From the NCBI GenBank assembly GCA_031378345.1, contig JANNDY010000092.1, positions 42,204-106,203 of the forward strand: a DNA stretch of 64,000 bases, in the 5' to 3' direction. The DNA comes from Emticicia sp031378345. GTDB taxonomy: Bacteria; Bacteroidota; Bacteroidia; Cytophagales; Spirosomataceae. The notes under the pieces were generated by a model. The model saw nothing but the letters and a program-made list of their open reading frames with translations. It ran no database searches and was not told the origin of the DNA. Shown in pieces: positions 26,197 through 34,612 of the stretch; the first letter of the stretch is position 1; each line of letters starts with the position of its first letter. The translations under genes were made by a program, and so were the position numbers.

Positions 26197-27566
26197 TTGT
26201 TGAGTATCATTCCAATGCGAGCTTTTATGGCTCTAAATTTCATTTTTGAGCTTTCAAAAGCATCAGTATTTTTGTCTTTTCTTTGAAAAAAAGCCATTTC
26301 ATTTACTATCCATTTCATTGCGTATTGGTAATATTTGTGTGAAAAAGCACGCTTAAAATCAATATCTCTGTCGGTCGTTTTGTTCCAATCCAATGCCTTA
26401 ACTGTGCTTAATGCTTCCACTTCTTCATACAATTCTGTACCTTTGATTGGGTATGTAATCGTAATTGTAAAATGCTTCGGATTGGCTTTTTTTAAGTGAT
26501 GTAGTGTGTTTTTTATATCAATTTCTGTTTCTTGTGGATAACCTAACATGATAAATGTGCCAGCTTCGATACCGTATTTTTGGGAAAGTTGAATCATTTC
26601 TTGCACTTTTTCAACCTTCACACGCCTATCCATCAAATCAATTATTTTCTGCGAACCGCTTTCTGCACCAATCCAAACTCGAAAGCAACCTGATTTTTTT
26701 AGAAGTTTTATTACGTTTTCATTCAATCTATCGGCTCTCGAGATACATTCGTATGAAACCTTAACTTGCTCATTATCAAGCACTTCACAGAACTTTTCGA
26801 GCCATTTGTGCGAAATCGTAAACACATCATCTACAAACCAAACACGGTCGAAACAGTATTCTTTTTGAAGAATTTTGATTTCTTCTACTACTTTTTCTGG
26901 TGAACGGCGGCGATAACTCAAACCATAAACCCCACGGCTGCACCACTGGCAAGTGTAAGGGCAACCACGCATCGTGCTTAGGGTAAGGGAATTTTCGCCA
27001 TGCTGTTTTTTCCAAGTATCTAAATATTGATTGAGATTGATTTTTTTTCGATTTGGCATTGGCAATTCATCCAAATCTTTTCTCAATAACCTCTCTGGAT
27101 TGATGATTATTTCACCTTCTTTGTTTTTGTAAGCAATTCCACAAAGCTCATTTTTCTCTAAATTAGAATTTATAAGTTCGTAAAAAGTTTCTTCGCCTTC
27201 GCCGATAACTAAAAAGTCTGCACCAAAATTCAATAAATTTTCTGCATTATACCTTACATCAGGACCACCCAAAACGATTTTTGTTTGCTCCAATTCTTTG
27301 TTTTTCCTGACAAATTCAATGATTTCCAAAACATTAAGTTTAGTCATCAAATTGATATAAATAGCTAAAACTGTTGGTTTTTTCTCAATAATGTAATCAA
27401 AAAAGACATTTTTACTCGAAAAAGTTGTATCAAAAACTTCATGCTCAATTCCATTTTCTTCCAAAAACGACGACACATAAAGTAGCCCCAAAGGAGGATA
27501 GGGTTTCATGATACGTTGTTCTTTTGCATCATCATTTATGAAATAAGCATGAGTTAGTAAAATCAT
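26193..27566 (-). CDS. B12-binding-type radical SAM protein (second of three)
   Basis: The 457-residue protein begins MILLTHAYFINDDAKEQRIM followed by KPYPPLGLLYVSSFLEENGIEHEVFDT, the usual start of B12-binding radical SAM proteins, and keeps VLGGPDVRYNAENLLNFGADFLVIGEGEETF. The cluster motif is STMRGCPYTCQWC (Cys202, Cys206, Cys209), with RVWIGAESGSQKIIDLMDRRVKVE in the barrel. The DxHxxG motif is absent. It overlaps the third radical SAM gene by four bases at its 3' end and the methyltransferase gene by four at its 5' end. Closest in layout to the product of 28362-29801, with which it shares the PYPP start and AESGSQKI motif, so the two may be paralogues. Confidence 0.9.
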   Translation of the reverse strand: MILLTHAYFINDDAKEQRIMKPYPPLGLLYVSSFLEENGIEHEVFDTTFSSKNVFFDYIIEKKPTVLAIYINLMTKLNVLEIIEFVRKNKELEQTKIVLGGPDVRYNAENLLNFGADFLVIGEGEETFYELINSNLEKNELCGIAYKNKEGEIIINPERLLRKDLDELPMPNRKKINLNQYLDTWKKQHGENSLTLSTMRGCPYTCQWCSRGVYGLSYRRRSPEKVVEEIKILQKEYCFDRVWFVDDVFTISHKWLEKFCEVLDNEQVKVSYECISRADRLNENVIKLLKKSGCFRVWIGAESGSQKIIDLMDRRVKVEKVQEMIQLSQKYGIEAGTFIMLGYPQETEIDIKNTLHHLKKANPKHFTITITYPIKGTELYEEVEALSTVKALDWNKTTDRDIDFKRAFSHKYYQYAMKWIVNEMAFFQRKDKNTDAFESSKMKFRAIKARIGMILNK

Positions 27567-28360
27567 TTTTTCATTTGAATATCTATTAAGTAATGGTCAG
27601 AGAAATTTGCTAAAAAACTATACAGATTGACATTTTTTTCAAGTTTTGATAAAATTTTAAATAGGTTTGGTCTTTTTTCTACAAAACTATTAAGATAGGA
27701 TGGTGGTATAAAAAAACCAATCGGTTGAATGTCTATAATTTCTAAATTTTTTGGCAAATGTTTTTTAATGAATTTTGGTGAATAATACCAAGTTTTGATG
27801 CTTGTTTCCGAATCTAATTTTGCTTCCAAAGGCTTTTTTGATAGTCGCCTGAAAATGTTTTTAAATTGTAATTTTCCAAGAAAATAAATACTTTCAATCA
27901 AACAAAAATTTGGCATAATCACCAAAATCAAACTTCCGTTTGGGTTTAGCATTTTTGGTATTTCAATGTTTAACCAATCTCTCAAATTGCTTGGTGAAGT
28001 GCAATTTATCCCACCGAAATTTGAGAAAATTAAATCAAATTTTTTATTAGGAAAAAATGAGCTAATATATTGAAAATCAGCTACTTGAAATACTAAATTT
28101 AAATTATTCTTTTCTTTAAAATTTGCGGATTCAATCATTTTTTCTGAAATATCAGTTGCAATCACATTTAATCCTTTTTGAGATAACCATAAAGCATCTT
28201 CACCTGTTCCACAATTTATTTCTAAAACGTTTGTAATTTTTTTAACTTTTAGCACTTTTTCAAGATAAGACCAAACCAAATCTCTTTGAGTTTTTCCCAC
28301 CAAAGTATCTGTAAAATCCTTGTCATAATCAATCGCAATTTGGTCGAATGGCTGTTGCAT
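27563..28360 (-). CDS. Class I SAM-dependent methyltransferase (UbiE/BioC-like fold)
   Basis: The 265-residue protein begins FDQIAIDYDKDFTDTLVGKTQRD, the AxxYDxxF start of small-molecule methyltransferases, followed by NVLEINCGTGEDALWLSQKGLNVIATD (motif I with GTGED at about 51-55). DLIFSNFGGINCTSPSNLRDW is motif IV. The C-terminal part is longer and more hydrophobic (FCLIESIYFLGKLQFKNIFRRL, PIGFFIPPSYLNSF), perhaps for a lipid-like acceptor. It is sandwiched between two radical SAM genes with an overlap of four bases and a one-base gap. Acceptor unknown. Confidence 0.82.
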   Translation of the reverse strand: MQQPFDQIAIDYDKDFTDTLVGKTQRDLVWSYLEKVLKVKKITNVLEINCGTGEDALWLSQKGLNVIATDISEKMIESANFKEKNNLNLVFQVADFQYISSFFPNKKFDLIFSNFGGINCTSPSNLRDWLNIEIPKMLNPNGSLILVIMPNFCLIESIYFLGKLQFKNIFRRLSKKPLEAKLDSETSIKTWYYSPKFIKKHLPKNLEIIDIQPIGFFIPPSYLNSFVEKRPNLFKILSKLEKNVNLYSFLANFSDHYLIDIQMKK

Positions 28361-28361
28361 T

Positions 28362-29801
28362 TTATTTTTCTATCATGCTCAGTTTTGCCCAATTGAGTTT
28401 TTCATTCAGCCAAAAAAAAGGAAATTTCAAAATAGATTTGAAAATGTTTTTTTGATGTTGAAAATCATCAACTACTCGATTTTTTCTGAATTTGGCGTGA
28501 GTAAATTTTTGTAATTGTCGATAAAATTCTGACGAAAAAGTTGATTGATACATCGTGTCCAAATCGTCCGAATCTTTCCAATTATGTTTTTCGATTAGTT
28601 GGTTTTTAACTTCTTCGTAAAAACCCGTACCAGGCAAAGGATACGAAACCGAGATGCCTATGGTAAAAGGTTTGAGTTTTTCTACCATTTTTAGGGTCAA
28701 GTCAATGTCTTTTTTTGTTTCTCCGAGATAGCCATATTGCAAGAAAAAAGCTACTTTTACCCCCTTTTTCTTTAATAACTTGCTGGATTTCTCAATTTCT
28801 ACAACCGTAATTCCTTTATCCATTGCATCTAAAATTTTCTGAGAACCACTTTCTGCACCAATCCAAACTTCATCTAATCCGCAGGCTACCAAGTCGTCAA
28901 TGGTATTTTCTTTCAATAACAAATCAGCTCTTGACTGAATTTTTAGCTTGGGTTTTACATTGTTTTCAGCCAAAAACCTTTTAAATTCTTTTACCCAATT
29001 TGGTTTCAAGCCGAAAATATCATCACAAATCCAGAAATGACTTGCATCGAAATTTTGCATCAAAAATGCAATTTCATTAGCTACTTTTTGTGGCGAACGG
29101 CTGTTGTAGCGATTGCCATAAATGGGTTTTGCACACCAATTACATTTAAACGGGCAACCCCTTGTTGTGGCAATATTTAATGAAAAATAGCCATGTTTTT
29201 TTTGCCAAATGTGCTGATAATCAACCATTTCCACTAAATCCCAAGCTGGTTGTGGCAAACTTTCCAAATTGGTTAAGATGGCTCTTTTCTTATTTTTTTG
29301 AATGTTATTTTCTTTCTTAAAAACGATGCCTTCTACACTTTCAATGTTTTGTTTTGTTTCCAATTTTCCAATCAATTCTTGCAAAGTAAATTCGGATTCT
29401 GCGAGCATCACAAAATTAGCTCCTACTTCCAAATATTTCTCATAGTTATCAGTCGCATCGGAGCTATTTACCAAAACCACACAACCATGTTTTTTTCCTA
29501 AGCGAATCATCTCAAAACAAGCTTCACGCATATTGGTTAAACACATTTTTGAAAGATAATTGAAAGAATCATCGTAAAAAACAAGATATTTTGGCTGAAA
29601 ATCAATGATTTTTTGTTCGATTTCAGCGGCAAATTTCTTTAAATTCGAGTCAAATAGAGCTACCTCAAATCCTTTTTCTCGCATCATTGCAGCCGCCAAA
29701 ATAGTATTATAGGGCGGATACGGCTGTTGAGCCTCCCATTGTTTTGGGTCGAAACGATAAAAATAAGAATGAGAAAAGAGGATTTTAGTAGGCTTTTTCA
29801 T
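28362..29801 (-). CDS. B12-binding-type radical SAM protein (first of three)
   Basis: The 479-residue protein has an N-terminal B12-type domain (about 6-150, PYPPYNTILAAAMMREKGFEVALFDS and GANFVMLAESEFTLQEL) without DxHxxG. The radical SAM motif is TTRGCPFKCNWC (Cys216, Cys220, Cys223), and EVWIGAESGSQKILDAMDKGI and SVSYPLPGTGFYEEVK complete the barrel. The C-terminus is a basic helical tail. It is the second gene of the operon, overlapping the nucleotidyltransferase-like gene by four bases. Chemistry is probably C-methylation or another radical modification of a carbon skeleton. The substrate is unknown. Confidence 0.9.
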   Translation of the reverse strand: MKKPTKILFSHSYFYRFDPKQWEAQQPYPPYNTILAAAMMREKGFEVALFDSNLKKFAAEIEQKIIDFQPKYLVFYDDSFNYLSKMCLTNMREACFEMIRLGKKHGCVVLVNSSDATDNYEKYLEVGANFVMLAESEFTLQELIGKLETKQNIESVEGIVFKKENNIQKNKKRAILTNLESLPQPAWDLVEMVDYQHIWQKKHGYFSLNIATTRGCPFKCNWCAKPIYGNRYNSRSPQKVANEIAFLMQNFDASHFWICDDIFGLKPNWVKEFKRFLAENNVKPKLKIQSRADLLLKENTIDDLVACGLDEVWIGAESGSQKILDAMDKGITVVEIEKSSKLLKKKGVKVAFFLQYGYLGETKKDIDLTLKMVEKLKPFTIGISVSYPLPGTGFYEEVKNQLIEKHNWKDSDDLDTMYQSTFSSEFYRQLQKFTHAKFRKNRVVDDFQHQKNIFKSILKFPFFWLNEKLNWAKLSMIEK

Positions 29802-30694
29802 AGAGCAAAAGTAGTTTCTTGATAAGAATGAAGTGAATTTCGATACTTTTCAAGAATTTTTTGATGCCCATTTGTAGTATGTGCTTTTGCAACAAATCGT
29901 TGGAAGTTGATGAAAAAATCTGGGTTTTGAAAGAATTTTGCTGGGTGTCGTTTTTGATTGATTTCTAATGTTTTTATAAACAGCCAATTATCTAATTTAT
30001 CACTTAATTTATTATTAAAAATACTTTCCAGACTTTCCTGAATCCATGATTTTTTAACTATTTTTATGGGTTTCTTACCAATTGGATAATTCGGAAAAAA
30101 GTCGTTTACCCAATTATTTTCTTCAAAAAAACGCCGACAAATAGCTTCTCCAAAAACTGGTATCAGACTCGAGATTTCGTTGGCTGTAAAAACACTTAAG
30201 TCGTTGATTTTCAAATGGTTAGAGTCAATAATATAATTAAAACAAAAGTATTTTTCGGAATTAAAAAGAAAGATTTTTTTGAAAAAGATGCAAAATGTTC
30301 TGGCAATCCAGAGGCGGTTGGGGGCAGTTATGATGAAAAAATCAATATCACTATTTTTTTCCATACAAAATTTAGAAATCGAACCTGATAAAAAAACACC
30401 TCGAATAAATGGAAATATAGAAATGATTTTTGTGATAAACCTTGCAGTCGAAAAGGATTTTTGAGCCAACTGATTTCGATTTTTGCGGGATTCTATTATT
30501 TCGTTGGAATTATGTAAACTATAAAAATCTTCAATTAAAAAAACCTTTTTAGATTTAACCAATACTTCTAAACCTTTTTCAACTTCTATAATCGAAAGTT
30601 TGCTTCTTTCGTAAATCTCGGTGCTGGTAAGCGGATATTTGAAAATGTCGGAATAAACCAAGATTTTCAGGATTTCTGCCGAATAGTTTTTCAT
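29798..30694 (-). CDS. Nucleotidyltransferase-like protein with N-terminal winged helix
   Basis: The frame extends to 30748, but a good -7 box (TATATTTG, 30753-30746) overlaps that end, so the ATG at 30694 (MKNYSAEILKILVYSDIFK) is the likely start, giving 298 residues. Residues about 5-65 form a helical winged-helix-like unit. VFLSGSISKFCMEKNSDIDFFIIT (about 98-121) has the GSxSK...DxD arrangement of pol-beta-type nucleotidyltransferases, with both metal-binding Asp residues present. The remainder is helical. It may transfer a nucleotide to a small molecule or protein, or regulate the operon it heads. Such genes next to B12 radical SAM genes suggest a pathway role, but no function is established from sequence. 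Confidence 0.72.
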   Translation of the reverse strand: MKNYSAEILKILVYSDIFKYPLTSTEIYERSKLSIIEVEKGLEVLVKSKKVFLIEDFYSLHNSNEIIESRKNRNQLAQKSFSTARFITKIISIFPFIRGVFLSGSISKFCMEKNSDIDFFIITAPNRLWIARTFCIFFKKIFLFNSEKYFCFNYIIDSNHLKINDLSVFTANEISSLIPVFGEAICRRFFEENNWVNDFFPNYPIGKKPIKIVKKSWIQESLESIFNNKLSDKLDNWLFIKTLEINQKRHPAKFFQNPDFFINFQRFVAKAHTTNGHQKILEKYRNSLHSYQETTFAL

Positions 30695-30745
30695 GATTGG
30701 CTTTGCTATTTGTTTAGTAAAGTTGTAAAATAGACTGAATCTAAA

Positions 30746-30753
30746 CAAATATA
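30746..30753 (-). promoter_or_regulatory. -7 promoter element of the radical SAM/sulfation operon
   Basis: TATATTTG on the minus strand fits the Bacteroidota TAnnTTTG consensus. It lies 52 bases upstream of the preferred ATG at 30694. No good -33 TTG is seen about 20 bases further upstream, so the match is partial. No other strong -7 box was seen between the tightly spaced genes down to 16968. Confidence 0.45.
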
Positions 30754-30900
30754 TTTTAGATATTTATTGAATATTTTATTCAGCGGTTATTCAAATCTCT
30801 AAAATCAGATATAGTTGGAAACCAAAAAAAATATTCGATGGAATGATTAATGAATTTTAATCATGGAAAATTGTACTAATTCAAGTATTTTAATTTTTTA

Positions 30901-30914
30901 AGCGAAATTTCGCT
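30901..30914. promoter_or_regulatory. Perfect 14-bp palindrome upstream of the fbp promoter
   Basis: AGCGAAATTTCGCT is a perfect palindrome ending nine bases before the -33 element of the fbp promoter, a suitable place for a regulator of gluconeogenesis to bind. No regulator gene is adjacent. Confidence 0.5.
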
Positions 30915-30922
30915 AAAAAGTC

Positions 30923-30953
30923 TTGTTTCGCAAAATAATGTATTTTAATTTTG
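30923..30953 (+). promoter_or_regulatory. fbp-pckA promoter
   Basis: TTG (30923-30925), a 20-base spacer and TAATTTTG (30946-30953) match the Bacteroidota sigma consensus exactly. The start codon of fbp is 29 bases downstream. Confidence 0.75.
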
Positions 30954-30981
30954 TGCAATGATTCGCTCATGAAACAAAAAT

Positions 30982-31974
30982 ATGACAAAAGAAGACATAC
31001 TTGCATTACCAGTTGGTGTTACTTTAGACCGTTTTATAAAGCGTCAACAAAGTGAAATGCCATTCGCTTCAGGCGACCTTTCGCAATTATTGAGAGATAT
31101 TGCTTTGGCAGGAAAAATCATCAATCGAGAAATAAACCGTGCTGGTTTGGTTGATATTACGGGAGCATTTGGCAGCCAAAATGTGCAAGGCGAAGACCAA
31201 CAAAAATTAGATGTAATTGCCGATATTCGCTTCTTGCGTGCCTTGAAAAATGGCGGTGAAGTTTGTGCGGTTATCACCGAAGAGCAAGACGAAATTATTT
31301 ATACCGACAATGATGAAGGTAAATATGTGGTTGCGATTGACCCACTTGATGGCTCGTCAAATATTGATGTAAATGTGTCGATAGGAACAATATTTTCGGT
31401 CTATCGCAGAGTTTCGGAAATTGGTACTAAGGCAACTTTAGCCGATTTTATGCAGGGTGGGCGTAGCCAAGTTGCATCAGGGTATATTCTTTATGGTTCT
31501 TCTACGATTTTGGTTTATACAACTGGACAAGGGGTGAATGTTTTTACTTATGAAAATTCGCTGGGCGAGTTCTTTCTTTCCCAAAATGAAGTAAAAAGTC
31601 CCGAAAATGGTATGATTTACTCTGTAAATGAAGGAAATTACAATGATTTTGTTAGTTCAGCTCGTGCTTATATTATGAGTTGTCGTATGAAAGAATATGC
31701 AGCACGATACATCGGTTCGTTGGTGGCGGACTTTCACAGAAACCTTTTGAAAGGTGGAATTTACCTTTATCCTGAGTCGAAAAAGCATCCAAAAGGGAAA
31801 TTACGCTTGCTTTATGAGTGTTATCCATTAGCTTTTATTGCCGAACAAGCTGGGGCAATTTCGACCGATGGTTACCAAAATATTTTGGACATCGAGCCAA
31901 ACGAATTGCACCAAAGAAGCCCTTTTTATATTGGGTCAAAAAATATGGTCAGTGATTTATTGACTTATTTTTAA
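30982..31974 (+). CDS. fbp: Class 1 fructose-1,6-bisphosphatase
   Basis: The 330-residue protein shows VITEEQDE (98-105) and YVVAIDPLDGSSNIDVNVSIGTIFS (115-139), the metal-binding and phosphate-binding motifs of class 1 FBPases, plus KGGIYLYPESKKHPKGKLRLLYECYPLAFIAEQAGG-like C-terminal motif (here EQAGAIS). It removes the 1-phosphate from fructose 1,6-bisphosphate in gluconeogenesis. Length and motif order are normal. It lies 50 bases before pckA on the same strand with no terminator between, so the two form a gluconeogenic operon under the promoter at 30923-30953. Confidence 0.97.
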   Translation: MTKEDILALPVGVTLDRFIKRQQSEMPFASGDLSQLLRDIALAGKIINREINRAGLVDITGAFGSQNVQGEDQQKLDVIADIRFLRALKNGGEVCAVITEEQDEIIYTDNDEGKYVVAIDPLDGSSNIDVNVSIGTIFSVYRRVSEIGTKATLADFMQGGRSQVASGYILYGSSTILVYTTGQGVNVFTYENSLGEFFLSQNEVKSPENGMIYSVNEGNYNDFVSSARAYIMSCRMKEYAARYIGSLVADFHRNLLKGGIYLYPESKKHPKGKLRLLYECYPLAFIAEQAGAISTDGYQNILDIEPNELHQRSPFYIGSKNMVSDLLTYF

Positions 31975-32024
31975 GAGAAAAAACTATTATTTAGCAAGAA
32001 AATAAACTTTAAAATTCAAAAACA

Positions 32025-33647
32025 ATGGAACTTTTAACTGACACCGCCCCAACAAAATTGTTAATTAAAGCCAAAGAGATTTTTCAAAACCTTAGCCCTG
32101 CCGAGTTGATTGAGGCTGCTCTTCAAAACGGTGAAGGAGTTTTGACCGACACTGGAGCTTTGATGTGCGATACTGGAAAATTTACTGGTCGTTCGCCCAA
32201 AGATAAGTTTTTGGTTTGCGACGAAATGACCGAAAATACAGTTTGGTGGGGAGATGTTAATTTTAAGTTTTCGATCGAAAAATTTAATGCTTTGCTAGAA
32301 AAAATGCTTCTTTTTCTTGAAAACAAGCGTATTTACGTGCGTCAGGCTTATGCTGGAGCTAATGAAAATTATAGATTAAATCTCGAAATTATTAATACAC
32401 AAGCGTGGCATAATTTGTTTTGCAATAATATGTTTATTCGCCCAGCTGAGGAGGATTTACAAGATTTCAATAGCGATTTTACCATTATATGTATTCCCGA
32501 ATTTGAAGCTGACCCAACCATTGATGGCACTCGTCAGGCTAATTTTACTATTGTTGATATGACTCGCCGGATCTTGTTGATTGGTGGAACAAGCTATGCT
32601 GGCGAAATGAAAAAGGGTATTTTTACAGTCCTAAATTATCTTTTGCCGCAAGAAAATGGCGTACTTTCAATGCACTGTTCGGCAAATATTGGGGAAAATG
32701 ATGATACGGCAATTTTCTTCGGCTTGTCAGGAACAGGAAAAACTACACTTTCAGCAGACCCAAATCGTGGACTCATTGGTGATGATGAACATGGTTGGTC
32801 GGAGACAGGGATTTTTAATTTTGAAGGTGGTTGTTACGCTAAAGTTATTGATTTGAATAGAGAAAAAGAACCTGAAATTTTTGATGCTATTCGTTTTGGT
32901 TCTATCATAGAAAATACCCGCTTTTATGAAGAAAGTCGTGAAGTAGATTATCATAATAAATCAGTTACCGAAAATACCCGAACGGCGTACCCGATTCATT
33001 ATATTCCGAATTCAGTTGAGCCTTCGGTGGGTGGAATTCCTAAGAATATTTTCTTCTTGACTTATGATGCTTTTGGAGTTTTGCCTCCAATTTCGAAGCT
33101 AACGGCTGGGCAAGCAATGTACCATTTTATTTCGGGTTATACCTCAAAAGTTGCAGGAACAGAAATGGGTATAAAAGAGCCACAGGCAACGTTTTCTGCT
33201 TGTTTTGGTGCCGCATTTTTGCCTTTGCATCCAACAAAATATGCAGCTTTATTAGGTGAAAAAATCCATCAAAATAAAGTGAATGTATGGTTGATAAATA
33301 CGGGCATGACAGGCGGAAGTTATGGTGTTGGTTCACGCATGAAATTGTCAAACACCAGAGCCATGATTACCGCAGCATTGAATGGAGATTTGAATGAAGT
33401 TTCTTTCTCAAAGCATCCAATTTTTGGAATAATGATGCCTGAGCATTGCCCTTATATAGTTTCAGATATTTTGAATCCAAAAAATACATGGAACGATAAA
33501 GCATTATATGAAGTAACTGCCACTAAATTGGCGAAAATGTTTCAACAAAATTTTGAAAAATATGCTGATTTTGCTGACGAAGAAATTTTGTCAGGAAGTC
33601 CTACTCAATTATCAATTATCAGTGAACAATTTGTCATTGATAATTGA
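32025..33647 (+). CDS. pckA: Phosphoenolpyruvate carboxykinase (ATP)
   Basis: The 540-residue protein is full length for the ATP-type enzyme. GRSPKDKF (55-62) binds substrate, MHCSANIG (216-223) precedes the P-loop GLSGTGKT (233-240), and LIGDDEHGW (250-258) is the kinase-2 / metal motif. NTGMTGGSYGVGSRMKLSNTRAMI forms the adenine-binding region. It converts oxaloacetate and ATP to PEP, CO2 and ADP, the entry step of gluconeogenesis. It is cotranscribed with fbp. A hairpin overlaps the last codons, followed by a clear terminator at 33701-33726. Confidence 0.98.
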   Translation: MELLTDTAPTKLLIKAKEIFQNLSPAELIEAALQNGEGVLTDTGALMCDTGKFTGRSPKDKFLVCDEMTENTVWWGDVNFKFSIEKFNALLEKMLLFLENKRIYVRQAYAGANENYRLNLEIINTQAWHNLFCNNMFIRPAEEDLQDFNSDFTIICIPEFEADPTIDGTRQANFTIVDMTRRILLIGGTSYAGEMKKGIFTVLNYLLPQENGVLSMHCSANIGENDDTAIFFGLSGTGKTTLSADPNRGLIGDDEHGWSETGIFNFEGGCYAKVIDLNREKEPEIFDAIRFGSIIENTRFYEESREVDYHNKSVTENTRTAYPIHYIPNSVEPSVGGIPKNIFFLTYDAFGVLPPISKLTAGQAMYHFISGYTSKVAGTEMGIKEPQATFSACFGAAFLPLHPTKYAALLGEKIHQNKVNVWLINTGMTGGSYGVGSRMKLSNTRAMITAALNGDLNEVSFSKHPIFGIMMPEHCPYIVSDILNPKNTWNDKALYEVTATKLAKMFQQNFEKYADFADEEILSGSPTQLSIISEQFVIDN

Positions 33648-33668
33648 TAATTGTTCATTGATAATTGA
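33612..33668. repeat. Hairpin overlapping the 3' end of pckA
   Basis: TCAATTATCAGTGAACAATT (33612-33631) pairs with AATTGTTCATTGATAATTGA (33649-33668) with one mismatch. It includes the last twelve codons of pckA, so the end of the protein (QLSIISEQFVIDN) is partly encoded by repeat sequence. Confidence 0.6.
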
Positions 33669-33700
33669 CATTAATTTTGCTTAGAATCTAAGTTTTAAAT

Positions 33701-33726
33701 GCCCTGCTTTTGGTGGGGCTTTTTTT
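33701..33726 (+). terminator. Rho-independent terminator of fbp-pckA
   Basis: GCCCTGC (33701-33707), loop TTTTG, GTGGGGC (33713-33719) with two wobble pairs, then seven T. It separates pckA from the cytochrome gene. Confidence 0.8.
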
Positions 33727-33780
33727 ATGCAATTTTCTTTTTTATATTGCATCTTTTCAATCAAAAAACCTCTTAAAATT

Positions 33781-34317
33781 ATGAAAGTTCTTATCCCTAT
33801 TTTATTCGTTTTTGTCGGCATTAGCTCATTTATTTCGATGAATGGTTCTAAAGTTGAAACAAATACTATCGTAAAAGATACCCTAAAAGCCGACCGTGAA
33901 AAGTATATTGCAGCGTTCAAAGATTCACTAAAAGGCAAAGAAACAGTGCTTGCTGATTCGGTTTTTAAGAATATTAAGTCGCTAAAAGGTAAATCTACCG
34001 AGCAATTATTGAGCATTATGAATAATTGGGGACATTCGTTGGGTGTAAGTTGCAAGTTTTGCCACGATGTGAACAATTGGGCGTCAGAAAAAAGTAGAAA
34101 TCACCTTCGTACACGTGAAATGATTGTGATGAACGATAGACTTAATAAAGACCTTTTGGCAACGATGAAAGGTTTTCGCCAGCCAGTAACAATGAGTTGT
34201 TATTCGTGCCACAACGAAATGAAAGAACCTGCACATGATGGGCCGCGTCCCCAAGGTCAAGGAGGCCCTCGCCCAAGAATAGATGGACCAAAACCGCCAG
34301 AAGGAGCTAAAAATTAA
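33781..34317 (+). CDS. Dihaem cytochrome c, photosynthetic-reaction-centre-cytochrome-like fold
   Basis: The 178-residue protein starts at 33781 (MKVLIPILFVFVGISSFISM, a signal peptide). An upstream in-frame ATG at 33727 directly follows the pckA terminator and is unlikely. Two haem motifs are present, CKFCH (91-95) and CYSCH (140-144). The spacing and the NHLRTREMIVMNDRLNKDLL segment resemble the c-type domain of reaction-centre cytochrome subunits that Bacteroidota use as periplasmic electron carriers. The C-terminus is a Pro/Gly/Arg-rich tail (GPRPQGQGGPRPRIDGPKPP). It probably carries electrons in the periplasm, perhaps for the molybdenum hydroxylase encoded nearby, though that link is only positional. 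Confidence 0.88.
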   Translation: MKVLIPILFVFVGISSFISMNGSKVETNTIVKDTLKADREKYIAAFKDSLKGKETVLADSVFKNIKSLKGKSTEQLLSIMNNWGHSLGVSCKFCHDVNNWASEKSRNHLRTREMIVMNDRLNKDLLATMKGFRQPVTMSCYSCHNEMKEPAHDGPRPQGQGGPRPRIDGPKPPEGAKN

Positions 34318-34383
34318 TGTTAAAATTAAAGCAACTTATGCACTGATTAATATCTCACGTTACAGACGAAAACGCTGAAAGCG

Positions 34384-34511
34384 TTAAACTCGAATAGCTC
34401 CGAATGAAATTCGGGGGCGAAAATGCCACAAATAGCCCCAACCACTTCATGGTTGGGAGTATATTTTGCTCTATTTTTCACCGAATTTCATTCGGAGCTA
34501 TTCGAGTTTAA
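34384..34511. repeat. Nested inverted repeat, 31-bp perfect outer stem
   Basis: The outer arms 34384-34414 and 34481-34511 are perfect reverse complements and include ATAGCTCCGAATGAAATTCG. Inside is a second hairpin, CCCAACCA (34437-34444) with TGGTTGGG (34450-34457). A short AAGCCC/GGGCTT hairpin directly follows (34510-34525). It fills most of the 295-base gap between the cytochrome and MBL genes, where no gene is seen. It could be a bidirectional terminator, a REP-like element or a structured RNA. Confidence 0.75.
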
Positions 34512-34612
34512 GCCCTTCGGGCTTGAGTGAGTTTCATGAGTTAATAATTGCAAATTGTTGATTGTAGAAATTTCTTCAATTAACAATTTGCAATCGATAA
34601 TTTTCAATCCTT

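Noticed and set aside
33727..33780. Upstream extension of the dihaem cytochrome reading frame
   Set aside because: The ATG at 33727 directly follows the pckA terminator T-run, while the ATG at 33781 gives a proper signal peptide.
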